Assembly (NCBI RefSeq): GCF_001613305.1
Contig: NZ_BDCC01000039.1
Span: 1 to 64,000, forward strand
Source: Nocardia vaccinii NBRC 15922
GTDB lineage: Bacteria; Actinomycetota; Actinomycetes; Mycobacteriales; Mycobacteriaceae
Direction: 5' to 3'
DNA length: 64,000 nt
Part shown: positions 1 through 8,028 of the stretch, piece by piece
Layout of the letters: every line of letters begins with the position of its first letter
Numbering within the stretch: the first letter of the stretch is position 1
The notes under the pieces: model-generated
The model's database searches: none
What the model saw: only the letters and a program-made list of their open reading frames with translations
What the model was told of the DNA's origin: nothing
Translations under genes and position numbers: made by a program

Positions 1-2
1 AT

Positions 3-67
3 GGCTCGTCGTTCAGCCCTCGAGACTCGGCCTTCGGCCATGCGCTTCGAGGGCTGAACGACGAGCC
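3..67. repeat. Long perfect inverted repeat (stem-loop)
   Basis: Positions 3-23 and 47-67 are exact reverse complements (21 bp arms). The 23-base loop holds a second small hairpin, GGCC-TTC-GGCC at 29-39. The right arm, TTCGAGGGCTGAACGACGAG, begins a tandem repeat that continues to about 485. There is no T-run, so it is not a classical terminator for either strand. It could be a REP-like element or the 3' end of a gene outside the window. Confidence 0.8.
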
Positions 68-485
68 CGCGCCGAAAACCTTGGGGTCGGTGTTGTCGAG
101 CCTTTCGCTTCGCGGGCGAGTTCCAGCGAGACGAAGACGTTTCGCCGCTGGGCGCGTTGGTCTTTCGCCTCGCTTCGCTTCGGCCGGTTTTCGGTGTTCG
201 AGGGCTTGTTGTTGTGTGGTCGAGGCTCGGGGTTCGGTCATGCGCTTGGAGGGGTGAGCGACGAGCCCGCGTCGAAAATATTTGGGTTGGTCTGCTGAAT
301 CTTTCGCTTCGCGGGCGAGTTCCGGCTTCGCCGCTGGGCGCGTTGGTCTTTCGCCTCGCTTCGCTTCGGCGGGGTTCGGTGTTCGAGGGCTTGTCGTTGT
401 GTGGTCGAGGCTCGGGGTTCGGTCATGCGCTTCGAGGGCCGAACGACGAGCCCGTGTCGAAAACCTCTGGTGTTGGCGTTGGTTG
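59..485. repeat. Imperfect tandem repeat, ~185-200 bp unit; gene-free block
   Basis: Three units start with CGACGAGCCCG at 59, 259 and 444. The first two share long blocks, including CTTTCGCTTCGCGGGCGAGTT, GCCGCTGGGCGCGTTGGTCT and GGTCGAGGCTCGGGGTTCGG. The third is truncated after about 40 bp. Open frames here change frame between units and show no protein-like composition, so I call no gene in 1-648. A related piece (CTTTCGCTTCGCGGGCGA) recurs at about 57440-57460, so the unit is dispersed. Confidence 0.75.
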
Positions 486-648
486 GCCTGACGGCTCCGG
501 CGTACGAAGGCGCGTCGCGGGTTGCTCGGTCTCGCCGCTCGTACCCGCTCCGGCAGCGCCGCGCGTCCGAACGGCGGGACGGGTGTGGTGCTGTCCGGGG
601 TTGGCGGAGGTGGCGGTGAGGCGAGGGTCGGGCCGCTAGCATCGGGAT

Positions 649-2322
649 GTGAGTTCGGGGCAGGAGCGTGCGGTGGGGCCGGCTTTCGTTGTGTGCGGGG
701 ATAATCCGCTGGTCTACCAGTTGGCGTTGCGGCTGGTGACGCGGTTCGCGCGGGCCACGGTGACGGTCGTCGTGCCGAATCTGGAGGGAAGTTACATACC
801 GCAGCTCGAGCGGCTCGAGCGGGTGCGGATCCAGTGTGCGGAGCGGATCGACGAGAAGACGTTGCGGGCCGCCGGGGTAGCCGAGGCGCGGGCGTTGGCG
901 CTGGTGGATCAGGCCGATGTGGAGAACTTTCACGCGGCGTTGCGGGCGAACGAGCTGAATCCGGGAATCCGGCTGGTCATTCGGATGTTCAATACCGGCT
1001 TGGGTTTTCGCATCCGGACGTTGTTCGCCGACTGCGTCGTGCTGTCCATGTCGGAGATGGCGGCGCCCTCGTTCATCGCGGCGGCGGCCACCGAGACTGC
1101 CTTCGACTATCTGCGGCTCGCCGATCGCACTCTCTACGTGGGGAATTCGGCCGATACGCCGGTGGATCGGGTGGTGTGCGGACTGGTGGAGGGGCCCGGT
1201 GCCGAGATCGCGCTGACGCCCGTCGCACCGGCCACCGGACGGGTGCTGGCGCTGTCCGGGCGCGAACCGTATTCGCCCGGGGCGCCGCGGGTCTGGCTGA
1301 GCCTGATCCGATATCTGGTCCGGCACGACCTGATTCGGCTGCTGATGGGGCTGATCGGGCTGATCGCACTCGGCTGCTGCCTGCTCGTCCTGGTGGGAAC
1401 CGGCTGGGGTGCGGCGGTGTACGAGACGATGCTGGATGCGGCGGGTTCGGCCGCGCCGGAGCCGGAGAAGACCGCGACATTCAAGGCGGTGCAACTGGGC
1501 ATCACCTTCCTGGGCTTGGCGATGACGCCGGTCGTGACCGCGCTCGTGGTGGGCGGGGTGGTGCGGGCGCAACTGTCCGATATCACCGTGCCCGATCCGG
1601 CCCGTTTCAGCGATCACGTCATCGTGGCCGGGCTCGGCAATGTCGGCAGGCGCGTTCTCGAGCAGCTCAGCGATCTCGGGGTTCGCGTGGTCGGGTTGGA
1701 TCACGACGAGAACGCGCGCGGTGTCGCGCAGGCGCGTGCGCTCGGCGCGCCGGTCATCATCGGCCAGGCGACGTGGGATGACACGCTGCGGGCCGCCGGT
1801 GTTTCGCGGGCGCGGGCACTCGTGCTGGCCACCAGCAGCGATGCGGTCAATCTCGAGGCCGCCATGCTCGGCCAGTCCTATCGCGACGATCTGCGCGTGG
1901 TGCTGCGCCTGTCCGACGACGACCTCGCCGACCGGGTACAGCGCAGTCTGCAGAAAGCGGTGGTGCGCAGCGTCTTCCAGCTCGCCGCCGACGGTTTCGC
2001 GGCGGCGATGAGTGAACGCCGGGTGATCGCGACTCTCGCGGTCGGCGCGGCCACCCTGATGGTCGCCGAGCTCCCGGTGCAACCGGGTTCGGACCTGGTC
2101 GGCAAGCCGCTGGACACCGCCGACCTGCCCGAACACACCCGTGTCATCGCCATGCAGCGCAGCGGGGGCGCGCGACTCGAGTGGCAGCCCGCCCCGGATA
2201 CCGAACTCGCCGAGGGCAGTCAGATCGTCGTGGTGACGACCCGGACCGGACTGGGCGAGTTGTTGCAGCGCAGCGAAGGCTTCGAAGGCGATGCGCCCGA
2301 GCCGGACACCATCAGCGCGTGA
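649..2322 (+). CDS. NAD-binding (RCK/TrkA_N) ion-channel-type membrane protein
   Basis: This 557-residue protein has two Rossmann-type RCK/TrkA_N domains on either side of a two-helix membrane segment. The first domain begins near residue 12 (PAFVVCGDNP). Hydrophobic helices lie around 225-250 and 280-305. The second domain starts near 322 with HVIVAGLGNVGRRVLEQL, a GxGxxG fold, and is followed by a TrkA_C-like tail. This layout is typical of actinobacterial potassium-channel or transporter gating proteins that sense NAD(H) or nucleotides. No TVGYGD selectivity filter is visible, so K+ conduction is not shown. GTG at 649 is the only start before the first domain. The gene stands alone behind the repeat block. 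Confidence 0.75.
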   Translation: MSSGQERAVGPAFVVCGDNPLVYQLALRLVTRFARATVTVVVPNLEGSYIPQLERLERVRIQCAERIDEKTLRAAGVAEARALALVDQADVENFHAALRANELNPGIRLVIRMFNTGLGFRIRTLFADCVVLSMSEMAAPSFIAAAATETAFDYLRLADRTLYVGNSADTPVDRVVCGLVEGPGAEIALTPVAPATGRVLALSGREPYSPGAPRVWLSLIRYLVRHDLIRLLMGLIGLIALGCCLLVLVGTGWGAAVYETMLDAAGSAAPEPEKTATFKAVQLGITFLGLAMTPVVTALVVGGVVRAQLSDITVPDPARFSDHVIVAGLGNVGRRVLEQLSDLGVRVVGLDHDENARGVAQARALGAPVIIGQATWDDTLRAAGVSRARALVLATSSDAVNLEAAMLGQSYRDDLRVVLRLSDDDLADRVQRSLQKAVVRSVFQLAADGFAAAMSERRVIATLAVGAATLMVAELPVQPGSDLVGKPLDTADLPEHTRVIAMQRSGGARLEWQPAPDTELAEGSQIVVVTTRTGLGELLQRSEGFEGDAPEPDTISA

Positions 2323-2555
2323 ACCCCGCGCACAGCACGGGATTCGGCTTGTCCGGCCGGCTTCGCCGGCAATGATTCGCCCGGTCCGGGACTTGCCGCT
2401 GCGGTGGCCGGGTTCCCGCCGGTCCCGTTGATGAGGCAACGGCGAACGGCGCTCGTCCGGCGACGCCGGCGCGCGCTCGGCCTCGGGTTCGTACGCAGGT
2501 GGCGCGGGCGGGCGGGAGCCGCGAGGATCGACCGCTCGCGCGGTAGCGTGCCCGC

Positions 2556-3416
2556 ATGGAGACTGTTCCGATTCAGGTGCCCGATGGTAGTACCGTGCCG
2601 GTGCGGTTGGTCGCGGCGCGGGGGCAGCACCGGCATCCGATCACGCCGGATGCGCCGCGGGCTGTGGTGGTGATCATCCCGGGGCTGGGGGTGCCGGGGG
2701 TCTATTACGGCGATTTCGCCCGGGAGCTGGCCGGGCGCGGAGTCGACGTCGCGATCGGGGAGCTGCGCGGGAACGGCGACAGCCGGCCGAAACCGGACGC
2801 GGGCAGCACCTACGGCTACCACGAGCTCGTTTCGGTGGACTTCCCGGCGATCTTCGAGGTGGTGCGCGAACGTTTCCCGGACAGCACCCCGATTCTGTTG
2901 GGGCACAGCATGGGTGGGCAACTCGGCGTGATGTACGCCGCGCGGATCCGCGGACGCCTGGGCGGACTGATCCTGATCGCCTCGGGCACACCGTATTTCC
3001 GCGGGTACAGCGGCGTCTTCCGCTCCGGAATGCTGCTGGGGCCGGCCGCCATCTCACTCACCGCCAATATCGCCGGCTTCTGGCCCGGCGACCGCATCAC
3101 CGCCGGTGGATTCGGCCGCCAGTCCAAGGTGCTCATCTCCGATTGGGCACGGCTGGCCCGCACCGGCCGCTTCGTCCCCGTCGGTGCGGATATCGACTAC
3201 GAGGAACGCATCTCGCGCCTGAAGCTTCCGGTGCTGTCGATCACCCTCGAGGGTGACGAGCTCACCCCGCGCGGTTCGGCCGAACATCTGCTGGAGAAGT
3301 TGCCGAACGCCGCCGTGACTACCTGGCACGAGCCGAAACCGTTGGGGCACAACGGATGGATCACCGATCCGCGCAGCACGGTCGACCGGATCGAAACCTG
3401 GCTGCGGGACCGGTGA
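2556..3416 (+). CDS. Alpha/beta hydrolase (COG4757-like)
   Basis: A 286-residue cytosolic alpha/beta hydrolase. The oxyanion strand is VVVIIPGLGVPGVYY near residue 37. The nucleophile elbow is GHSMGG near 115. The likely acid lies in the EGDELTPR segment near 230, and the catalytic His in LGHNGW near 265. The sequence resembles the predicted hydrolases of COG4757; the substrate cannot be inferred. It is convergent with the S9 peptidase gene, 45 bp away. The 233-bp gap upstream holds a GC-rich GCCGGC-TTC-GCCGGC hairpin at 2355-2370 and nothing else I recognise. Confidence 0.8.
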   Translation: METVPIQVPDGSTVPVRLVAARGQHRHPITPDAPRAVVVIIPGLGVPGVYYGDFARELAGRGVDVAIGELRGNGDSRPKPDAGSTYGYHELVSVDFPAIFEVVRERFPDSTPILLGHSMGGQLGVMYAARIRGRLGGLILIASGTPYFRGYSGVFRSGMLLGPAAISLTANIAGFWPGDRITAGGFGRQSKVLISDWARLARTGRFVPVGADIDYEERISRLKLPVLSITLEGDELTPRGSAEHLLEKLPNAAVTTWHEPKPLGHNGWITDPRSTVDRIETWLRDR

Positions 3417-3432
3417 TTCGGGCGCGATCCGG

Positions 3433-3575
3433 CATCAGGATCTGGGTGAGGAATTCGTAGATCAGAGCGTGATCGGCACGGTGCCATCTGGTTGTTGTTC
3501 GTTCATCAGGATCTGAGTGAAGAACTCGTAGATCAGAGCTGCCTGAAACGCCATCTGTTTGTTGTCGGCCGCTCC
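3433..3575. repeat. 71-bp tandem duplication over the 3' end of the S9 peptidase gene
   Basis: Bases 3433-3468 and 3504-3539 match at 33 of 36 positions, offset by 71 bp. The homology continues weakly into 3469-3503 versus 3540-3575 (GCCATCTGGTTGTTG versus GCCATCTGTTTGTTG). The three mismatches in the 36-bp core are synonymous in the ALIYEFxTQILM reading. Because 71 is not a multiple of three, the peptidase frame runs into a frame-shifted copy and stops at 3462. The original-looking C-terminal codons are left downstream in another frame. Confidence 0.8.
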
Positions 3576-5594
3576 GCCGTGTCCGCCCTCGATGTTCTCG
3601 TGGTACCAGACGGTGTGGCCCTGTTCCTCGAGCAGCGCCGCCATCTTGCGGGCGTGACCGGGGTGGACGCGGTCGTCGCGGGTGGAGGTGGTCAGCAGGA
3701 TCGGCGGATAGGGCCGGTCGGCGCGGGCATTCTGATAGGGGGAGTACTTGCTGATGTACTCCCATTCCTCGGGCTTGTCCGGGTCGCCGTATTCGGCCAT
3801 CCAGGACGCCCCGGCCAGCAGCAGGTGGTAGCGCCGCATATCCAGCAGCGGCACCTGGCAGACGATCGCGCCGAACAGTTCGGGGTACCGGGTCAGCATG
3901 ACGCCCATCAGTAGCCCGCCGTTGCTGCCACCCACCGCACCCAGCTGTGGCGCGCTCGTAATGCCTCGTGCCACAAGGTCTTTCGCAATCGAGGAGAAGT
4001 CCTCGTAGACTCGGTGCCGATCGGCCTTCAGGGCCTGGGTATGCCACTGCGGCCCGTATTCGCCGCCGCCGCGGATATTCGTCATCACCCAGGTGCCGCC
4101 GCGCTCGAGCCACCCCATCCCGGACGCGCCGTTATAGCCCGGGGTGCGGGAGATTTCGAATCCGCCGTAGCCGGACATCACCGTCGGGCCGGCCTGTCCG
4201 CGCCGATCGCGATGCCGAATCACGAAGTAGGGCACCATCGTTCCGTCATCGGACCGGGCGAAGAACTGTTCGGTCTCGATGCCCTCGGCGTCGAAGAAGC
4301 CGGGTTCCTGTTTGAGCAGCGTGGTCGGCCCGCCCACCGAACCGGACAGCAGGGTGGCGGGTGTGGTGAAACCGCTGGAGGTGAGCATGAATTCGTCGCC
4401 GCCCTCGAGCGGGTCGAGGTTCATCACATTGGTGGTCGCCATCGGCGGGACGTCGGCGAGGGATTCGCGCGTCCAGCCGCTGTCGCTCGGAGTCAGGACG
4501 TAGAGCCTGGTCCGCACGTCCTCGAGGGTGATCAGCAGCAGGTGGTTCTCGGTCCAGCCGTATCCGTGCAGCGCGGTGTGCTCGTCGGGGGTGAAGATGG
4601 TCTCGAAATTCCTTGCACCGTCCAGGAATTCGTTCAGTCCGAGAGTGATCAGCGCGCCCGCGGGATAGGTCGCGCCGCCCACCTCCCACGGCGTCTTCAG
4701 CCGCAACAACAGCCAGTCCCGGTACCAGGACACCGAGGCGTCGGTGGGGGTTTCCAGGCGGCGGAGTCGATGGCCGCGTTCGGGCCCGGACGCGCCCATC
4801 GCAGGGGTGCCGTCGTCCTCGATCAGGTAGGCGATCTCGTTGTAGAAATCCGTTGCGCGAGAGACGAAATGGCGTTCATACCCGGGAGTGCGGTCGTATC
4901 CGGCGGAGACCGCGACATCGCTCGCCTCGCCCTCCAGGATCGTGTACGCATCCGCCAGTGGGGTGCCGCGCCGCCAGCGCTTGGCGATCCGCGGATAGCC
5001 GGAGTCGGTGAGCGAATCCGGACCGAAATCCGTTCCGACATAGACCGAATCGGCATCGATCCAGCTCAGCTGTGATTTGGCCTCGGGGAGGTAGAAGCCG
5101 CCGTCCTCGGGCGCGCGGAACTGTTTGGTGCGCATGTCGAATTCCCGCACCACCTTGGCATCCGCCCCGCCGCGGGACAGGCTGACCAGGGCCAGGGACT
5201 GCGCGGGTCGCAGCACCGCCGCGCCGGCCCACACCCAGTTCTCCTCCTCGGCCGCGGCCAGGGCGTCCAGATCGATCAGCACCTCCCAGTCGGGGTGCTC
5301 GGTCGCGTAGTCGGCGAAGCTGGTTCGCCGCCACAGGCCCTTGGGATGTTCTGCGTCGCGCCAGAAGTTGTAGAGCCACTGCGCGCGCCGGGTCGGATAC
5401 GGAATGCGGGTATCGGTGTCGAGCATGTCCAGGATGCGATGCTCGAGCTCGTTGAACCGGTCCGTGGTGGCGAACCGCTCGACGACCACGTCGTTGTGCG
5501 CGCGGGCGAAATCCAGCGCCCGATCGCCCGTCACCTCCTCGAGCCAGAGGTAGGGATCGGTCTGCTGCTCCTGCGCGCCACTCATAGCTGACAT
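3462..5594 (-). CDS. Prolyl oligopeptidase family (S9) serine peptidase
   Basis: About 710 residues, resembling prolyl oligopeptidases (Rv0457c type). The N-terminus carries the DPYLWLEEVTG motif that opens the beta-propeller of S9A enzymes. The C-terminal catalytic domain shows VGGSNGGLLMG (nucleophile Ser), the Asp region TSTRDDRVHPGH and the His region NIEGGHGGAADNK. It should cleave short peptides after proline in the cytoplasm. I prefer ATG 5594 or the in-frame ATG 5585, because the frame upstream overlaps the lpd promoter. The last ~12 residues (EQQPDGTVPITL) come from a frame-shifted 71-bp tandem duplication and are probably not ancestral. The gene is divergent from lpd. Confidence 0.85.
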   Translation of the reverse strand: MSAMSGAQEQQTDPYLWLEEVTGDRALDFARAHNDVVVERFATTDRFNELEHRILDMLDTDTRIPYPTRRAQWLYNFWRDAEHPKGLWRRTSFADYATEHPDWEVLIDLDALAAAEEENWVWAGAAVLRPAQSLALVSLSRGGADAKVVREFDMRTKQFRAPEDGGFYLPEAKSQLSWIDADSVYVGTDFGPDSLTDSGYPRIAKRWRRGTPLADAYTILEGEASDVAVSAGYDRTPGYERHFVSRATDFYNEIAYLIEDDGTPAMGASGPERGHRLRRLETPTDASVSWYRDWLLLRLKTPWEVGGATYPAGALITLGLNEFLDGARNFETIFTPDEHTALHGYGWTENHLLLITLEDVRTRLYVLTPSDSGWTRESLADVPPMATTNVMNLDPLEGGDEFMLTSSGFTTPATLLSGSVGGPTTLLKQEPGFFDAEGIETEQFFARSDDGTMVPYFVIRHRDRRGQAGPTVMSGYGGFEISRTPGYNGASGMGWLERGGTWVMTNIRGGGEYGPQWHTQALKADRHRVYEDFSSIAKDLVARGITSAPQLGAVGGSNGGLLMGVMLTRYPELFGAIVCQVPLLDMRRYHLLLAGASWMAEYGDPDKPEEWEYISKYSPYQNARADRPYPPILLTTSTRDDRVHPGHARKMAALLEEQGHTVWYHENIEGGHGGAADNKQMAFQAALIYEFFTQILMNEQQPDGTVPITL

Positions 5595-5698
5595 TCTTAC
5601 CGAGGACGTCGCGGTCCTCGCGACGAACTGCTGTGCGCATTCGTGGCGGGCCACCACCCACGGCGGCGAGACCGGGCGCGGTGACTAGACTCGTCGCC

Positions 5699-7102
5699 GT
5701 GACTTCCCACTACGATGTCGTCGTTCTCGGCGCCGGGCCCGGCGGTTACGTCGCCGCGATCCGTGCCGCACAGCTCGGATTGCGAACAGCGATCGTCGAG
5801 CAGAAATACTGGGGTGGGGTGTGCCTGAACGTCGGGTGCATTCCGTCCAAGGCCCTGCTGCGCAATGCGGAGCTCGCGCATATCTTCACCAAGGAAGCCA
5901 GGACGTTCGGTATCTCGGGCGAGGCCAGTTTCGACTTCGGCGCGGCGTTCGACCGCAGCCGCAAGGTCGCCGACGGCCGCGTCAAGGGCGTGCACTTCCT
6001 GATGAAGAAGAACAAGATCGATGAGTACGACGGGGCCGGTACGTTCACCGACGCCCACACGCTCTCGGTCGCGTTGAGCAAGGGTGGCCGCGAGACGATC
6101 ACGTTCGACAACGCGATCATCGCCACCGGCACCGAGACCAAACTGCTGCCGGGTACGTCGCTGTCGCGGAACGTGGTCACCTACGAGGAGCAGATCCTCA
6201 CCCGCGACCTGCCGGGGTCGATTCTGATCGTCGGCGCGGGCGCGATCGGCATGGAGTTCGCGTACGTCCTGAAGAACTACGGCGTCGACGTGCGGATCGT
6301 GGAGTTCCTGGACCGCGCGCTGCCGAACGAGGACGCCGACGTCTCCAAGGAGATCACCAAGGCGTACAAGAAGCTGGGCGTCACCATCACCACCGGCGCG
6401 TCGGTGCAGTCCATCGAGGACAACGGTTCGAAGGTTTCCGTCTCGATCAAGGACAACAAGTCCGGTTCGGTGGAGACCGTCACGGTCGACAAGGTGCTGC
6501 AGGCCGTCGGTTTCGCCCCCCGCGTACAGGGTTTCGGCCTGGAGGCCACGGGTGTGCAGCTCACCGATCGCGGCGCGATCGCGATCGACGACTACATGCG
6601 CACCAGCGTCCCGCACATCTACGCGATCGGTGACGTCACCGCGAAACTGCAGCTCGCGCACGTCGCAGAGGCGATGGGCGTGGTCGCGGCCGAGACCATC
6701 GCCGGTGCGGAGACCCAAGCGCTGGGCGACTACCGGATGATGCCGCGCGCCACGTTCTGCCAGCCGCAGGTCGCCAGCTTCGGCCTCACCGAGGAGCAGG
6801 CCCGCGCCGAGGGCTACGACGTCAAGGTCGCCACCTTCCCGTTCACCGCCAACGGCAAGGCGCACGGCCTGGGCGACCCCACCGGTTTCGTCAAGCTCAT
6901 CGCCGACACCAAGTACGGCGAACTTCTCGGCGGCCACCTGATCGGCCCCGACGTCTCCGAACTCCTGCCCGAGCTGACCCTCGCGCAGAAGTGGGACCTG
7001 ACCGTCAACGAACTGGCCCGCAACGTCCACACCCACCCGACGTTGAGCGAGGCGTTGCAGGAAGCGATCCACGGCCTCGCGGGCCACATGATCAACTTCT
7101 AG
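5699..7102 (+). CDS. lpd: Dihydrolipoamide dehydrogenase
   Basis: Lipoamide dehydrogenase (467 aa), the flavoprotein E3 component of pyruvate dehydrogenase and related complexes; in mycobacteria it also serves peroxynitrite reductase/peroxidase. It aligns over its whole length with M. tuberculosis LpdC (Rv0462). Visible features are the FAD-binding VVVLGAGPGGYVAA, the redox disulfide GGVCLNVGCIPSK, the NAD-binding IVGAGAIGMEFAYVLKNYG, the second FAD motif YAIGDVTAKLQLAHVA and the C-terminal active-site THPTLSEALQEA. GTG 5699 gives the family start (TSHYDVVVLG). The start lies about 105 bp from the divergent peptidase gene. Downstream come a dispersed repeat and a strong terminator. Confidence 0.96.
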   Translation: MTSHYDVVVLGAGPGGYVAAIRAAQLGLRTAIVEQKYWGGVCLNVGCIPSKALLRNAELAHIFTKEARTFGISGEASFDFGAAFDRSRKVADGRVKGVHFLMKKNKIDEYDGAGTFTDAHTLSVALSKGGRETITFDNAIIATGTETKLLPGTSLSRNVVTYEEQILTRDLPGSILIVGAGAIGMEFAYVLKNYGVDVRIVEFLDRALPNEDADVSKEITKAYKKLGVTITTGASVQSIEDNGSKVSVSIKDNKSGSVETVTVDKVLQAVGFAPRVQGFGLEATGVQLTDRGAIAIDDYMRTSVPHIYAIGDVTAKLQLAHVAEAMGVVAAETIAGAETQALGDYRMMPRATFCQPQVASFGLTEEQARAEGYDVKVATFPFTANGKAHGLGDPTGFVKLIADTKYGELLGGHLIGPDVSELLPELTLAQKWDLTVNELARNVHTHPTLSEALQEAIHGLAGHMINF

Positions 7103-7109
7103 ACTCCCC

Positions 7110-7214
7110 GCCTCTCCGCGACTACAGCGTGTCGTCGTGTGCCCGGAGACTTGCGCTTCGGGCCGGCGATCCGGTGCGCGGTCGCGTTTCGCCGGTGAGT
7201 TACCCATGTTCATG
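7110..7214 (+). repeat. Dispersed intergenic repeat, copy 1 (GAGTTACCCATGT family)
   Basis: Starts 7 bases after the lpd stop with GCCTCTCCGCGAC and ends with GGTGAGTTACCCATGTTCAT. It matches the copies at 50651-50896 along its length (GCGCTTCGGGCCGGCGATCCGGTGC versus the GCGTTCCGGGCCGGCGGTC region), with scattered differences, and the ends of the copy at 34247-34350. On the minus strand the core reads ATGGGTAACTC. Followed at 7211-7234 by an imperfect CATGCGAGA/TCGCGCATG stem. Confidence 0.75.
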
Positions 7215-7259
7215 CGAGACCTGTTGTCGCGCATGATTTGCGGTCGTGACGTGTCGGCG

Positions 7260-7297
7260 AAGTGCCCTTCGGTTTTCGAACCGGAGGGCACTTTTCG
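7260..7297 (+). terminator. Rho-independent terminator of lpd
   Basis: Arms AAGTGCCCTTCGGTT (7260-7274) and AACCGGAGGGCACTT (7279-7293) pair with a single G-U and enclose the loop TTCG; the second arm runs into TTTTCG. It lies 158 bp after the lpd stop, beyond the dispersed repeat. I see nothing recognisable in the remaining gene-free stretch 7298-7507. Confidence 0.85.
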
Positions 7298-7507
7298 ACG
7301 ATGTACCCAAGCTCATGCCGCGCCAGGTGGCGCGTGCCGTAGAGGTCACTTCACCGTCCACTTGGGAGTAGCAGCCGCCCGGCGCAACTCGAGTCATGTG
7401 CTCCTGCCCCGCGCATGGGCGCCCCGTCGGCATCGGATGGCCGGGCGGGCGCCGATAAGATGAACCAGCAGCGGCAGATTCGATAACTGTTTCTGCCACT
7501 TCACAAT

Positions 7508-7915
7508 TCACTCGCGGTGGTAGGCGGCCTGGGCGGCGCGGACGGTATCCATGTTGCCTTCGAGGATGACTATCAGGTCGTGGATTTTCTCGGCTACCCG
7601 GGCGCCGAGGGGGGTGAGGGTGTATTCGACGTGCGGGGGGATCGTGTGGTGGGCCTCGCGGTGGACCAGGCCGTCGCGTTCGAGCGTTTGCAGGGTTTGC
7701 GAGAGCATGCGTTCGCTGACGCCGTCCACGCGGCGGCGCAGGGCGTTGAAGCGGTAGGGGCCCTCGCGGAGGGCGGCCAGGGCCAGGATGCCCCAGCGGC
7801 TCGCGACATTCTGCAGGACGGGGCGCGATGTGCAGTTTCGGGCGAAGACGTCGGGTTCCAGCGAATCCAGCGCCGCGTCGGCGCTCTCGGTCGGCTGGAT
7901 GTCCCGCGTGCTCAT
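7508..7915 (-). CDS. HxlR-family redox-type transcriptional regulator
   Basis: A 135-residue winged-helix HxlR regulator. The domain spans roughly residues 25-125: FARNCTSRPVLQ, then the recognition segment VSERMLSQTLQTLERDGLV and the wing EYTLTPLGARV. It contains a single cysteine, C28, at the position of the redox-sensing Cys of YodB/QorR-type members, so it may sense quinones or aldehydes. ATG 7915 is preceded by TAGTAT with a 7-base gap, a typical actinobacterial leaderless arrangement. In-frame ATGs at 7939 and 7957 would put the promoter inside the gene. It is divergent from an NmrA/QorB-like reductase gene, the likely target. Confidence 0.85.
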   Translation of the reverse strand: MSTRDIQPTESADAALDSLEPDVFARNCTSRPVLQNVASRWGILALAALREGPYRFNALRRRVDGVSERMLSQTLQTLERDGLVHREAHHTIPPHVEYTLTPLGARVAEKIHDLIVILEGNMDTVRAAQAAYHRE

Positions 7916-7922
7916 GACCGCA

Positions 7923-8012
7923 ATACTACCGATCGGCATGGTAGTGACATGCCGCACAGTAGTTTCGGAATGCGTGGTACTTACTATTAGTTAGTTCAGG
8001 ATGATTTGTACC
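7923..8012. promoter_or_regulatory. Divergent promoter/operator region of HxlR and reductase genes
   Basis: ACTACC-N9-GGTAGT (7925-7930 and 7940-7945) is a perfect inverted repeat overlapping the minus-strand -10 of the regulator (TAGTAT, 7923-7928). A second pair, GGTAC (7976-7980) and GTACC (8008-8012), flanks a plausible plus-strand -10, TACTAT (7982-7987). This placement suggests autorepression plus control of the reductase. The reductase has a strong ribosome site, GAGGAGG, just after this region. No binding data are implied. Confidence 0.5.
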
Positions 8013-8028
8013 TGTTGAGGAGGTAGAT

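Noticed and set aside
238..2439. Long minus-strand open frame of 733 codons
   Set aside because: It lies opposite the RCK channel gene, is Arg/His/Gln-rich and has no recognisable motif; it is a GC-bias shadow.
5597..7291. Minus-strand open frame of 564 codons starting MGNSPAKRD
   Set aside because: It is antisense to lpd over nearly its whole length. Only its first codons come from the dispersed repeat, which explains the ATGGGTAAC start.
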